The position numbers were made by a program, and so were the translations under genes. The notes beneath the pieces were generated by a model that did no database searches, was not told where the DNA came from, and was given only the letters and a program-made list of their open reading frames with translations. Shown here piece after piece: positions 39,008 through 52,300 of a stretch of 59,538 bases of DNA; the stretch's first letter is position 1, and each line of letters opens with the position of its first letter. The stretch comes from Ectocarpus siliculosus. Taxonomy: Eukaryota; Sar; Phaeophyceae; Ectocarpales; Ectocarpaceae. The stretch spans positions 1,990,110 to 2,049,647 of the forward strand of contig FN649739.1 in the NCBI GenBank assembly GCA_000310025.1, in the 5' to 3' direction.

Positions 39008-40564
39008 CGAGGAGCTGTTTCGTCGTTTTGTTGTGTGTGTCTTTGACTTCTCGAGCTCGTTGCAATTTGTTGCTTTCTTGACCAGATGGATGATAGATCA
39101 TTGGTTCATTGTTCGGGTCTGGGCTGTTCCACGGCCTCAACAGCAATTTGCAATAATATATCGGTGGTCAGCGGGTGCTGGAATGCTAGTGCTACGTACA
39201 GTAGTATGCTTTGTTGTTGCATTCGGCTGGTGTACAGAATGGCTTTAAACGGACCAAACGCCGCGCTCGCCCTTGTTTTTGTCGTGGGCAACAGCAGTAG
39301 ACAGCGGTCGGTGCGTGTGTCAAGTATTTCAGGGCCAAGACTGGGAGGGCTTACCGCTGGGCTCCCCGCACTACAGCAGTCTTACACCTACTGTTTTTTT
39401 AACAACAGTCTGCTGCGTAAACCGAGTAATTATACTTCCATTGGCCAGCTTTGAGCTGCCTGCTAAGGCCGTATGCACCCGTCGCAGTGTGCACGCAACA
39501 GGACGCCGTTAAATAGGTGGTTGGGCACGCAAGTGCTGTACCACGTCGTTGTATTTTTCTCTAGTCTCGAGCCGCGTTGAAAGGGATTTGGTAGAGTTAA
39601 TCTTCGGTTTGCACCGACCGCGGCAACCGGGTGATCAATGCGTAGATGAGTGCGCATCTGTCGTCAAACCGAATGTTTGCATCATGGCGGAGTGTGTTAC
39701 GTTCTCTCTCGTCTTTTCTGCGATGGACCCGTGCAACAGTTGAGGTCTGTTGCGCGTTCCTGTAAGCGCGTTCCTGTAATACAGGGAAGAGCACCATCCA
39801 GGCGAAAGGCGAGCGCTTTGTTTGATCCTTTCTCCATACCGTCGGAAAGCTCGTAAAGCACGATCACTGCTGTATGATCAACAAACACTCAAGAAGGCCA
39901 CGCAACACGACGCAGGTATTCATCACGAATTCGTCCCCAAGACATACATGCTTAGACTGCGCATCTATCTACGCATACACAGGATGAGAGCTGAGAGAAC
40001 CGGCGTGTTGATTCTGTCATTCTTTCGCTTTTCTCCCATTCTTCGCTCTTCTCTCAACAGTCTATATGTAGTCTCCTCGCAGCTCGGCATTTCGGCATCT
40101 GGCCTCTAGCACTCTGCCCGGCCCAGGATATCTCTCAGGTGGATCTGCCGAGGTTCCCCCCACAAGTTACGACAACCCCGTACCAGTGCGTACGTACGCG
40201 GGCCTAACGGAGGGAACCACAGAATGGTAGGAAGTAGGATGAGAGTTGGGGGAATGCTTGCGGTCCCCGAGTTAAAATGACAGTCCCGCCGCGGTGATGC
40301 TGCAAAGTCTGCTGCTTTGCTGCAGCACGTACACCGCCTTCGCTGGTGCAGCTCGCGCTGGGGTGGACCAGCACGCGCTTAGGGTTGGGGTCAGCATCCC
40401 TGTCGCGTGCCTGAGGCGCTTACTTGTTCTCGGCGAAGGGGTGGTGACACGTGTTTCACTGCTAGGATATTCGCAAATTTGAGCAAGGCGCTGGAACGGG
40501 ATCAGCTTTGAGCAGCGGAGAACGAGCGAGAGGGAGGTGAGGGACGCCATTTCACAAGGCAACC
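39008..40564. other. Intergenic between TPR-Aha1 and kinase
   Basis: No supported gene. It contains three close copies of the ACAGCAGT/ACTGCTGT octamer (39291, 39373, 39866). The kinase promoter should lie near the end; no clear core element is seen. Confidence 0.5.
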
Positions 40565-40667
40565 ATGGTCTTCTCTCGTGGTCTGCCTGCCGCCAAGCCG
40601 ACCCTCCTGCTGTTCCTCGCCATTTGCTGCGCCATCGGGGGGGGGTTCCTTCTGCCTAGCGGCATTC

Positions 40668-40711
<44 letters not shown>

Positions 40712-43700
40712 GGTGGGTCAGAAGCTCTCTCGCGGAGCAACATGATACAGGATTCCGACGCACGTTCTCCTCCGCGCCCTCATAGTTCACGCGACAGATA
40801 CAGGAGCAGAGGCGGCTATTACAGCAGGAGGGTCACCTCTGCTTCCCGCCAGACGGGCCCTATCCCATCGCTTGTCCCCCACGGGCAGCCCACCAGCCAC
40901 GTACCCACCAGAATGCAGAGCGCCGACGGAGGAGAGCAGATTCAACAAGAGGAACTCGCTGAGCGAACTGTGCAACGGGACGAGGACCAAAACAGCGACA
41001 ACATACCCGACGACGACGGCACAAGAGTGCCCTCCCCCCTCCCGAAATCCTTGGGAGGCGGGCGGTACCTGGTCCAGAGCTTGCTGGGTACCGGCAGCAC
41101 CGCGTCCACCTACCGCTGCACCACCACCACCACCTTGCGCCGCCAGCGGCGGGAAGATGCAACACCCCCACCGGCTCCGAGACCGGCGCCTGTGTCGCGA
41201 GAAGGTCGGCAGCAGCAGGGAGAGGATCGTTCGCCCGGGGACACCCTCGGCGATGCACAACACCAAAGCCAACGGCAAGTACTGTAGTGCGAAATGGAAG
41301 CATCATGAGCAACACGCGAAAACGCAAGCAGGACTCTCGGTTTTCTGTCTCTACGTCCTCCCTAAAAGTACCAGTAGGTAGGAGTGTTGGAACCTACTGC
41401 TGTGCTCACCTGCGTGAACCGCTTTTTCGACATCGCTCGTTTTTGATGTGTTTCGCTGTCGAATGTAGCTGGAGGTAAAGGCTTGGTTGTTGGCGCACTT
41501 TGGAGGGGGTCTCGTCTCGAAGGCCGGCAGGCGTACGTGACCGAGACACGTGGAAACGATTGCTCCGACGCGAATGCAGTCCATCGTGGTTTTCAATCGA
41601 AAATACGCCGTCTCTCGTGTGTTTCTCGTGGTTTCAGGCAAGAGGAGGAAGGACAGGAGGGGGAGGAGGCGGAAGAGGTCGCTGTAAAGGTGCTAACGTT
41701 GCGAGATATGAAGAACTGGAAGCAGCTGGATCTCTTTCAGAGGGAGGCTAAGGTGCTCAAGGGCTTGAGACATCCGGGGATACCCAGGTAGGCAGGCAGG
41801 CCTCGGTCAGACTAGCAGACCGCGGATTGCACAAGAGGAACGGCGTCGATGGACCTAGTGTGCTCCTGGAGTAGGGTTGACGGCTGATCTGACGGAAAGC
41901 GTCAAAAGATCGAGTACGTGACCAGCAAGCTCCCTCGTTGAAGTACCCACAGATCGACGAGAGTCCCGTCGGAAAATATGAATTTCTCAACCGCGTGGGA
42001 TTGTGAGCGTTAAGAAATCTTCAGGGGCTATGGACAACCTAGGTTCGGGGGGGGAATCAGACGCATCGGTAACCGCCGGCCCTATTGTTGTACTAGTGTC
42101 ATATCTGCAGGTCAGCGGTACATAGTGTTGGGAGGCGCAACTCTTTCTCGCTGCCGCCATGTGCTCGACACGTTGCTTTCGACGACGCCGGTCCAAAGCC
42201 CATGATGGACGGGCCGCCTGTGGCAGTCAGTGTTTGTATCATTCTCCCTCTCTCTTTCTCCCTCTCTTCCTTTTTGCCCCCCCAGGAACGGCACGTTTCT
42301 ACTACCCGCGTGTTCTGCAGGGAAACGAGCTCCTGTGTAGTTGTAGTCTCTCAAGGACCAGCCTCCAGAGCATTGAATTGCATGCTCGAGGGGGGCGAGC
42401 AATATACCTGGTATATTTTTCGACACATGCACCCTCAAGTGAAATATGTATTTGTAGACGGGAACGCCATGCCCCGGGAATGCCCCCGTTTCAAGGTACG
42501 CCCACACCGCCAAACCTACAGCGTGCACCCCAAAAGCAGCCCCCCCCCCCGGCCTACTGTACCGTGTTTTATCGGTACAAGGTTTGGAGCGAAAGTCAGC
42601 TTAGCGCCCCCCCGCCCCATTTTCCCATCCGAAGCCCTGGGCATAATTTTCCTACACCGCGACCATGCTTTTGCTACGAGTACAGCTTCCCCTCCTCCTG
42701 GCACCCGACTGCCTGACAGGTACCTGGACTGCTTCGAGGAGGAGAGCGAGGAGCGAGGGAAGACATTTCTTCTGGTGCAGCAGCTAGGTGGGCAAGCTAG
42801 AGTGGGGCGGTGGAACACGCGCACCTTTGTAGCTGCTGTAGCTGTCCCCCCCGGCCGGGATACGATAGAAACGGGGCTGCCTCTGGATAGAGACTACGGA
42901 AGCTCCAGGCAGATGGCAGTACATTATCGAAACGAAGTCATGCACGCGCGTAATCACGTGCGTGTACACCGAGCGTGCCCTTGTCTTCGGACACTGCTTT
43001 TGACTCTCACCGCTCACCGTCGTGTTTTATGGGCGTCTCGAACATGCCGCGCACATCCACACACACCCAACGGCGTTCGTTCTCGCTTATAACCGGCGTT
43101 TGGGACCGAAGTGATTTGTCGCAACAAAGAGAAATCCCGCCGCCCTTGGTTTCCAAGCGCTTGGCCCCCCGACTGCTGGCCATAGAGATGTAGCGGTGCC
43201 GAGAAATGTTTGTGCTGCGATTGGGCTCCGGTCTTTCGAAGAGAAATCCTGCCTTCCCCCTGCCCTCGATGTCTTGTCCCCTCGTTCTTTACGCTTGACA
43301 CATCCACGACAACATCACCATTGGCAATCTACCGCCGACTGCGACACAGACACCGAGACGGAGGCGGCCGACCAAGCATGACGACACCTGGCAGGCCAGA
43401 TAGACTTGAAAACGACCCATACCCAACCCCGCCCTCCACATATTTCGTACCGTGCACGTTTCCGGTCGGCAAAACACCAACAAAATCGGCTACGACGACC
43501 CCCCCCCCCCTTCCACCCTCCACTATTTGGCCGCACATGTTACCGGTCGGCAACAACAACGACGACGCCGACAATGACACCGCAGCCCCGGGAAGAACGC
43601 TAGAGCAGATGGTGGAAGACGGCTGGAGGCCGACCGAGGCCGAGGTTCGGCGGATCGCGGAGAGGGTGCTAGAGATCCTCGTGTACCTCCACGGCCTGCG

Positions 43701-46700
43701 GCCGGCGATCGTGCATCGCGACCTGAAGCCGGAGGTGAGGCCCAAGTTCCGGGGATGCTCCGCACAACAGCGTATGTTTCCTAAGCGTTAAGAAACATAT
43801 ACATACGGAACAGCAGTAGCCTCCGCCGATTTTGGATGGAGTGCCTTTCGTTCGAAGAACTCGGCAGTCGAAATTTGCCTGAGGCGTCCAATGTACCGCG
43901 TGTCGACTTCTTGTTTGCGACACCAACTCGGGGAGGAACCGTTAGGATTCGAGGGTTTCCGGTCAAGGCGGCATGCCTGCCGATTGCTTTTTGTGAGAGC
44001 ATTTAAGTAGACCTTGCTTGAGCGACGGATGGAGGGACAGCGGTGCGCGTATGTGCGCCGGTGCAGCGCGCTCTGCTGGTGGCGTTGTGATACATACACC
44101 TACCGGCGTGTTGCGCACCGCCCCCCCCCCCCCCACCCCCGCCTCCATTGCATTCGTCATCGTCTCTCTCAGTTCGACAACTCGAGGCCCAGAAACGGTT
44201 TTGCGTGTCACACATTGGCAAGCTGAATCGACGTTGCGCCTCGTTGTTCTCATCAACGCTAGTGGTTTGTTTTTATTTCTCTTCGTCATTTCTATCCAAC
44301 GTTTTCCCCTCCGTCTCTCTCCGCATGGACGCACGCGTGCACGACGACCGGCGAATAATTTTCCTGCTTGAATGATGATAAGAACATCGTGATCGAGGGA
44401 GGTAGCTCTGGGGGCCGCGTGTTTCTCGTGGACTTCGGCGGGGTGCAAGGCGCCGTCACGGACAAGCCCAGCTCCACCGTCATCGGCACCTACGGGTGAG
44501 TGAACTTTGAAGACACGAGGGAGAACCTTTGAACGCATGACATGGAATCGTTGAACATGTGGTGGAAGAATCGTTGAACATACATGCCATGTAACCCTTT
44601 TGCAGGTGACAAAGCACGGCGCAAGTCTGATTTTTTTCTGGGGGTAGGGGGGTGCCGTGTGCCTTTTTTGCGTGCATCCTCGCGACCTACCTCCCCCGTC
44701 TGTGAGTGCACGCGCGTTGCTGCCTGCGCATTAGAGAGTTTTTTCATGGTTTGAGAAAGAGCAAACAGCTGTGGTCGAAGAGCGCAAGCGGCTTGTTCAG
44801 GCACCGACAACGGTCTAGTCAACGGTCTTGTGTCAATGGTCTTGTGTCAACGGTCTTGTGTCAACGGTCTTGTGTCAACGATCTTTTGTCAACGGTCTTG
44901 AGTCAACGGTCTTGAGTCAACGGTCTTGAGTCAACGGTCTTGTCGCCGGGTGTGTGATGTCTGTTGTCTTGGGTGTGCAGCGCGTTTGTGTGCATGTCTT
45001 GCACACGAATCACTACCACCGACGCGGAGAAGTTGGACGACGACAGGGCCTTCACCCCCGTGTTTGTTCAGAGTGCCATAGAACTGAAAAAAGGAGAAAA
45101 GACTCAATCAAGTCAACACCATGTCGTCATGTACTCGTGCAACCAACGATCACCGTTCCCGACCCCGACCCTTTATCCCTCGCGTGTCGTCTTTCTGTGA
45201 AACATTTTCCCCTGCCGTCTGTCGCCCCCCCCACCCTCCCGGTACTTTGGTCGGCGTGCCTTTCTCGGCGGCGTGTATGGTGTGTGGGCAGGTACATGTC
45301 TCCCGAGCAGTTCCGTGGCGAGGCGGTGGCGGAGTCGGACCTCTACGCCCTCGGCGGCACCGTGCTTTTTCTTCTGTCCGGGGGACGTCACCCCAGCGAT
45401 TTCCAGGCGGCCAGGCAAGACTCTCGGGGTTTAGAGAATATATGTAACAATCACAGGAAGACTACCCGTTCGAGATACGTATAGCCAAAGTCGAACGGGG
45501 TGTGTTCTTGTCGCGTATTCCCCCGCCCCAGCGTTTCTTACACCTCTCCACGTGTGTATGAGTGTATGTATGTATGCATGTATATAGAAGACCAGTTGCA
45601 GTAGACTCGAGAACACCGCGCAGATGATGCGTTGAATCGTTCGGATGGAGTATGTGCATGGCGCCTCCTGTTTGCCCGTCGCCACTGCTGCGGCAATGCG
45701 AGAGAGGGGGACGGGAAGCTTGCTACGTGCGATGTACCGGTTTTGGGGGGTTCCGTGCCGTAACCCGGACGGTTTCGAGGCGGCCGGGTATGGCTGTGGT
45801 GTGCCGCATCGCGCCCCGCTGGCCGCCCTGTGAGACGCGTTGCACTGCTGTACCCCCTTTTGCTTCTCTTCCCAGCTAGGGTGAAGAGTTGTACCCCCTT
45901 TCGTCTCTCTTCCGAGTAAGGATGAAGAGTTGTACCCCCTTTCGTCTCTCCTCCGAGTAAGGATGGAGAGTTGTACCCCCTTCCGTCTCTCTTCCGAGTA
46001 AGGATGGAGAGATTTACCCCCTTTTGTCTCTCTTTCGGGCAAGGGCTGAAGAGCACCATCGTCTCTTCCGACACAAAAAGGGCGATAGTATTTACCTTCC
46101 CCTCTGCGGGCCTGCTTGCTGCCAGAGGACGAAGTGCGTTGTCTGGCCATTTCCAACGTTGACGTGCGACAACTGACGAGCTGAGCCTGCCAGGCGTAAG
46201 CGTCTCCAAATCGGTCGTTCCGCAACTAACACCCACTGATGGCGTTGCCGCGTTGACTGACTGCTTGCTCGCTGTATGTTGTTTTTTGCAACTGACGGCT
46301 TTGCCGTGTCGACTGGTTGGCTGCTCGCTTGCTGTGTGTAGTTTTCCGCAACTGACTGTTTCACCTTGTTGATTGGCCGCTTGTTTGCTGTGTGTTATTT
46401 TTGCAACTGACGGCTTTGCTGTTGCTTGCTGTGTGTTGTTGGCCGTCCGAACAGGATGGAAGTGGCCTTCCAAGGACGGGTGCCGTGCGGCCAGCTTGTG
46501 GAAACCCTGCTGGAGGGATTGCTAGAGCCTTTCCCGGAAGACCGCTTGTCGGCGGAACAGGTCAGTCAGCGAAAAAAGAGACATGTAGCAGGGGCGAGCT
46601 GCACCCAGTGCGAGTGGACTTGAAACACGTTCGTTCGTGGGAGCGAAAAAACAAGAGCGAGAGACACCTACGTTACAAGAACACACACACGGGAGAGTTT

Positions 46701-49272
46701 GGGCACGGGATAGGCCTCAAAGGATTTGTCGACCCAGCCGAAAAGACACGGAGGGCAACCAAGGTGACCCAGATGGAAAATGTGGGTTTAAAATCACCCG
46801 GTTCAAACGACTGGACGTTCCATCTAACGCCCAGCCACGACGTCTAGTAGGCAAACACCAGAAACAGAGACCCGCAACCCGGGGACTAGGTATATTAGAA
46901 CAGTCCTTGCCCCCCTCGCATTCGCCCACACACCGTGTTGCCGCGGTAACCCGATGAACCACTTCGTCCTCGCCCTGTAGAAAGACGGGGGGGGGGGGGC
47001 ATACAAGGTCCATGTGGCCTCACGGCCTACCCGCGGCGCTTCTTGGAAGCCAAGGATGTTGCGAACCACTACTGCACCATCACCACTACCATGGCCAACA
47101 CCGCCTCCACCAAGTACAGCAAGAGCAGCCAAAAAATATATACTGATGTAGTTTCGTATCAACAGGCCTAACGCCTAACCCCTNNNNNNNNNNNNNNNNN
47201 NNNNNNNNNNNNNNNNNNNNNNNNNNNNNNNNNNNNNNNNNNNNNNNNNNNNNNNNNNNNNNNNNNNNNNNNNNNNNNNNNNNACCGTCGCAGGTTCTTC
47301 TCCGAGCGGTGGGCTTTCCGCTCTAAGCAAGCGCCGGAAGGTGACTTCGAATGAACGGGGTGGGGGCGACGATGACTGGAGGGGGTACGGCGAAGTGGAA
47401 CCGCTGGGGGTGGGGGTGGGGGAGGTGAGCTCGACGCGGGATACCATAATTGTGCTGTTGTTCCACCCGTCTCTACGCCGTAAGTCTGGGAGGCATCAGT
47501 TTTTTTTTCTAAGCATGTTGAAGGCTGAATAAAATGGTTGCTCGCTTTAAGTTTATGTGCTGCAGCTCTCCAACGCCATTCGCCTCCAGGCAGATACAAT
47601 GCCCCCAACAGAGTTCCTTCGGAACTACCTCAGCTCCCATGAGCAGTGGCGCAATTTCTTAGGAAGTCTCCGGGAGGCTGCGCTTGAGCAGCAAAGTGTT
47701 ACGTGTGTTGTTTTTTGGCAAAGCTATCGTCGGGATTGGTTCGTGGTGAGTGTGTTGTTTGGGGACAATAGGGAGGAATATAGGAATGTTGACCGGGTTA
47801 AGAGGTGTTGCGAGGTCTTGAAAACGACTATCCAGATGATAGATGATGGTACTGTACTCGGGTGTTGCAAGTGCGTGGGACAGAGACAGAGACAGGGACA
47901 GGGACAGGGACAGATACAGATACAAAGAGAGAGACAGAGAGACAGAGACAGAGACAGAGACAGATATAGATACAGATACAGAGAGAGAAAGAGAGAGGCA
48001 GAGAGAGAAAGAGACAGAGACAGATACAAAGAGAGACAGAGAGAGACAGAGAGAGACAGAGAGAGACAGAGAGACAGAGACAGACAGAGAGACAGAGACA
48101 GAGACAGGGACAGAGACAGAGACAGATACAAAGAGAGAGACAGAGAGACAGAGAGACAGAGACAGAGACAGAGACAGAGACAGATACAGAGAGAGAAAGA
48201 GAGAGGCAGAGAGAGAAAGAGACAGAGACAGATACAAAGAGAGACAGAGACAGACAGAGACAGACAGAGACAGACAGAGAGACAGAGACAGACAGAGAGA
48301 CAGAGACAGAGGCAGAGACAGACAGAGACAGACAGAAAGAGAGAGCGCGTTCTTTCTCGTTCTGGCCTCTCCGCTGGTCTCGTTTGTTTAATCCATTCGC
48401 GAATGCATGAAGCGGATGTGAAGCTCGTCTGTTTTGTTCTGCCGAATATGGCCTCTCAAACTTTTCGCCTCGCCCCTCTCGTTTCCCTTATCCCTGCTCG
48501 GCCTTGGAATTTTCAGACTTCTTCTGTTGCTGCAGAGGGGGACGACGGGGGTAGTCTGTTCGGCCTCGTGAAGCGGCGGCCGGTGGGAGCCCGGACATCC
48601 ATTCGGAGGGAAGGCGGCACGCTGGTGAGCCCCGGCGACTTCCATTCGCATGTACACGATGAGGCGTGGTTTGGCGCTGTTGCTGTTGCTGTTGCTGTTG
48701 CTGGTGGAGGTGGTGACGAGGGGATATGGACGAGGTTGTAGTTGTCGATGTAGTCAGGGCGTACAGACATGTATTCGTCGAAGAAAAAAACGATTCTGTG
48801 TACGCAAAAAAATAAAGTTGCAATTTGTTGCTGTAGTAGTGGTGGTTGTGTGGTGGTGTGATGAGGAGATATGAACGAGTCCCCTGTCTGTGTTGTTTTT
48901 CAGGTGATACGTCGTGGATGTTTTCGACAAAAACAAAATGTGTGGTATAAAATCTTGGAAGTTTGTTGCGGTAGTGATGACGTGTGGTGCCTTCCCACGC
49001 ATCACCAAACGCAAAACCCGAACGAATTCCTCGTGCTCTGCGTGTTTCAACGTCCTCGCACACGAGACCTTGTTTGCCATTCTCTCTCTCTCTCCCTCGC
49101 TTTCCCTTTTGTTTCTTGTTTTTTCCCGGGCCCAACTACTAAAAGGTTGTGGATATCCCCCCCGAGGGACTCTCCGGACAGGCGGCATCGGTGGGGGCGT
49201 TTGCCTTGATGTGGAACGGCATCGTGATCGGGATGACGGCCTCCTTGCTCACCGGTGAGAGGCTGTAAGCCG

Positions 49273-49319
<47 letters not shown>

Positions 49320-52300
49320 CACACCGATGGCAATGGTGCATGCCCTCATCAGTCTTGGTTGGCGGGGCAAGCTGAAGCTAGATGTGTAGTACTATAACTG
49401 GTGGCTCTGTTTTCGCAGTTGTTTTTATTTCTCCCTAGGACGAGTGATTCGGTTCGTCTGCCTACTGCCGGTGGTGGCTGGTGTGCCACTCACTCTTTTC
49501 CAGGCTACCCGCAAGAAGGGCTGACCTTGACGAACACGACCATGACGACACGAGCAGAAAACAAAGTAGACTACGGTAAGCCTCGGTATCAGAGTACTAA
49601 CATACGCACGAGGTTTTCAGTGTACACGGCGACCCGTACCACAAACACAACGTTCAGCGGTATTGTATACGGGATGAACGCACGGGGTCCGCGGGTATCA
49701 CGAGGGGTTCCGTGTGAGTAAACGGACGAGTGCATGTCAGCGAAACGAAAGAAAAAGCAAATACCCAAGCACCAATCGTTGTCAATCGAATTCGGGCGCG
49801 TGTTTTCTTGGCACGCGGGGACGCACGAGAGAAATCATTTGAAAGATATGATCCGATGGTTGTTGAAACGATCGCAGCAGCCCCGATTATTTTCCTTGCT
49901 GTATGGAGACTGCGGGTCCCGGCAGGGCTATTATGAGAACACGGCTCGGGCGCCGCAATCTATCAGTAGCAGCCATCGCAACACCAGCGACGGCAAACAG
50001 TAGCAGCAGCAGGAGATAGCAGGAGATTCGTCCCCTGAACAACGGCGGCGGCTCGGACGACCATCCATAGGTATGTTGACCATCACTACATGGCGGGAAC
50101 ATCAAATGTCCGATGAATATCGTACACCGTGGCAGGCGGCGTGGCGGCCCTCTTCCCGGCGCTGTGGATGTCGCCCTTCTTGTTCGCCGGCGGCAAGCTG
50201 GGCCTGGAAACCGCCAAGCGGATCTGCATGTGGGAGAGGCTGGAGGTCGGGATGGGTCGGTGAGAATCGTTGACTTTGCTGCTGTGTTCGTCCGTTTCCT
50301 CGATGCCGTCGTTGTGGTGGTGGTGCGAAGCTAGCATCGCTGAGATGATGCGAAAGCGGTATTAATGAGTTTTTTCGGCGGGGCGGCGGTGAGATCGTGC
50401 TGGTGTTTGACACCCGTACCCTCGGTACGATGCTACTCGCGTGTCCTTCATACAGGTGGAGCCTGAACCAACGCTGGGCCCCTTTGAGGCGCACCTCCTC
50501 CTCGTCGTCGTCTTCGAGCAAGAAGACAAGGGGCAAGACAAAACGGAGCGAAACCGCGAGCGAGGCAGCTCAGTGGGAAGCGGATTGGCGTAGCGCGAAA
50601 ACCGCAGATTCCGAGGTGGCAGGAAGCACGCATGACTTGGTGAGTGAGAAGACCGTTTTGGGGGAGGGGGGGGGGGGGAGGCGGCGACCGTACTGCCTGA
50701 ATACCAAAGACCACAACACGAGCTAACATCTGCTACCACCTGTTCGCGCGCAAGCGGGACGGGACGATCGACGAACAGGTCGAAATGGACATCAGCCTGT
50801 TGTACATCTTGGACGCGGGAGACAACAGTGCCGAAGCGCATGCACATGCACTTCCCTTTGATCACGTTTGGACTTTGCTGCTCCTGCGCCGTAGTGAAGA
50901 CGATTCGGGAGGGGGTGGGGGGAGACAGCATTTCCCGAATACCAACGACCACCACACAAGTGAACAGCTACTACCGTACTTGCTCTTGCTACATTGACGA
51001 CCGTCCAGGGTGGTCAGGGTGGTCAGGTTGGCAGCGCGCAAAGGACCGCTTTTTGAGCGACTCACCATCGCAACGAACAGCGAAGCTATCTGCACCGTGG
51101 CCGGCCAGCCTCAGTATGCGTCCATTGCGGCACCACGTGTTCTCCGAGGACACCCCTTCTTTTTTTTACGAAATGATGCAAGTACTGCTGTACATAACAA
51201 TGTCGTGGTACCTCTCCAAACCATGATGCATTCATGCACGTTCAGGGGAGGTCTCGTACATACAGTTTTTCGAAAATATACATACAATCACAGACAGACT
51301 ACACGTTCGAGAGATAGAGGTAACCACGTCTATTTGTTGTTGTCGGTTTTGTTTCTCCACGTCCCCTACCGTACGCGGCAGGTGGCTTGCCGGTCTCTGG
51401 TGAAGCGGGCCTCGGACGAGCACGGCAACCCGGTGGAGAACTGGTCGCTCCAGCTCATCGAGGGCGTCAATCGGTGGGTGTCGCTGCCTTGTCCCGTGTG
51501 AACGCGGCACGCTTGGAGGCATAGGTAGCTATAAGAGCCTGGAGAAGGCTTGCGTGAGAGGTGGGGGCGACAGGAATGGCAATTTCGAGGCACGTTTTTC
51601 GGGCACCCGGGGGGTATAGATACAGGACAGAGCGTGATTTCCGGCAGTCGAGGGGACTCCGAGGAATCTATTAATCTCTTCGTCGATCGATGTCGTGTCG
51701 CTTCCTCTGTGTTTCGAAACTTTGCACCTCGTTGCACTCTGGCGCTTGGTCTGTGCGTGCTCAAAGTTAGCATCATGTTGTGCGTGCTCCTTCTACCTGT
51801 AAGGCCACTGCTGTGCTATAGGCGCGAATTTAACGCCGAATGCTCCCCGCCTCGAGGTGACGGGGCGGGGGGTGCACTCATGTAAACGTATGCCGTTGTC
51901 GTTAGACCATTGACCTCGCATCCCTGCAACGCCGGGACGGAGCGAGGCTTGAGGCGGACACGTTGCCGTGGTGGTCTTGGAGCCTCGAACTAATATTTTT
52001 CGTCAACAAAAAACAACTCTTATTAGTAGTTTAGATTCGCTCGCTTGATTGTGACGAGGCCACCCGCCCACACACCCTTTACGCTTGGCTTGAAAGTATT
52101 TCGTGTTCGGTGGCCCGTGGCTGAAGATAACCCCCCCTACCTCAATGCCCGCTTCTCGCTCCTCCTGTGTGCTGATTGTCCATGCTCGACCGGAATTCCG
52201 GCAGCCATGCGTTCGGCGAGACCCTGCCGCCCGAGGAACAGATCTGGATTGCCGAGGAGGTTGACAGGCACATTCAGGCGTGTCTGAGGGTGGTGGTCGG

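Noticed and set aside
47878-48345. CRISPR-like regular repeat
   Set aside because: No unique spacers, no conserved 20-40 bp repeat, and eukaryotic context; it is a simple-sequence satellite.
47557-48741. 394-codon open frame rich in Arg, Asp, Glu and Gln
   Set aside because: Most of it is the GACAGA satellite read as codons. Only its ends (47566-47695 and 48536-48624) are exons of the kinase.
50723-50778. Possible extra kinase exon (LFARKRDGTIDEQ) with AG and GT borders
   Set aside because: 56 nt would break the phase between exons 50456-50639 and 51382-51473, which join in phase without it.
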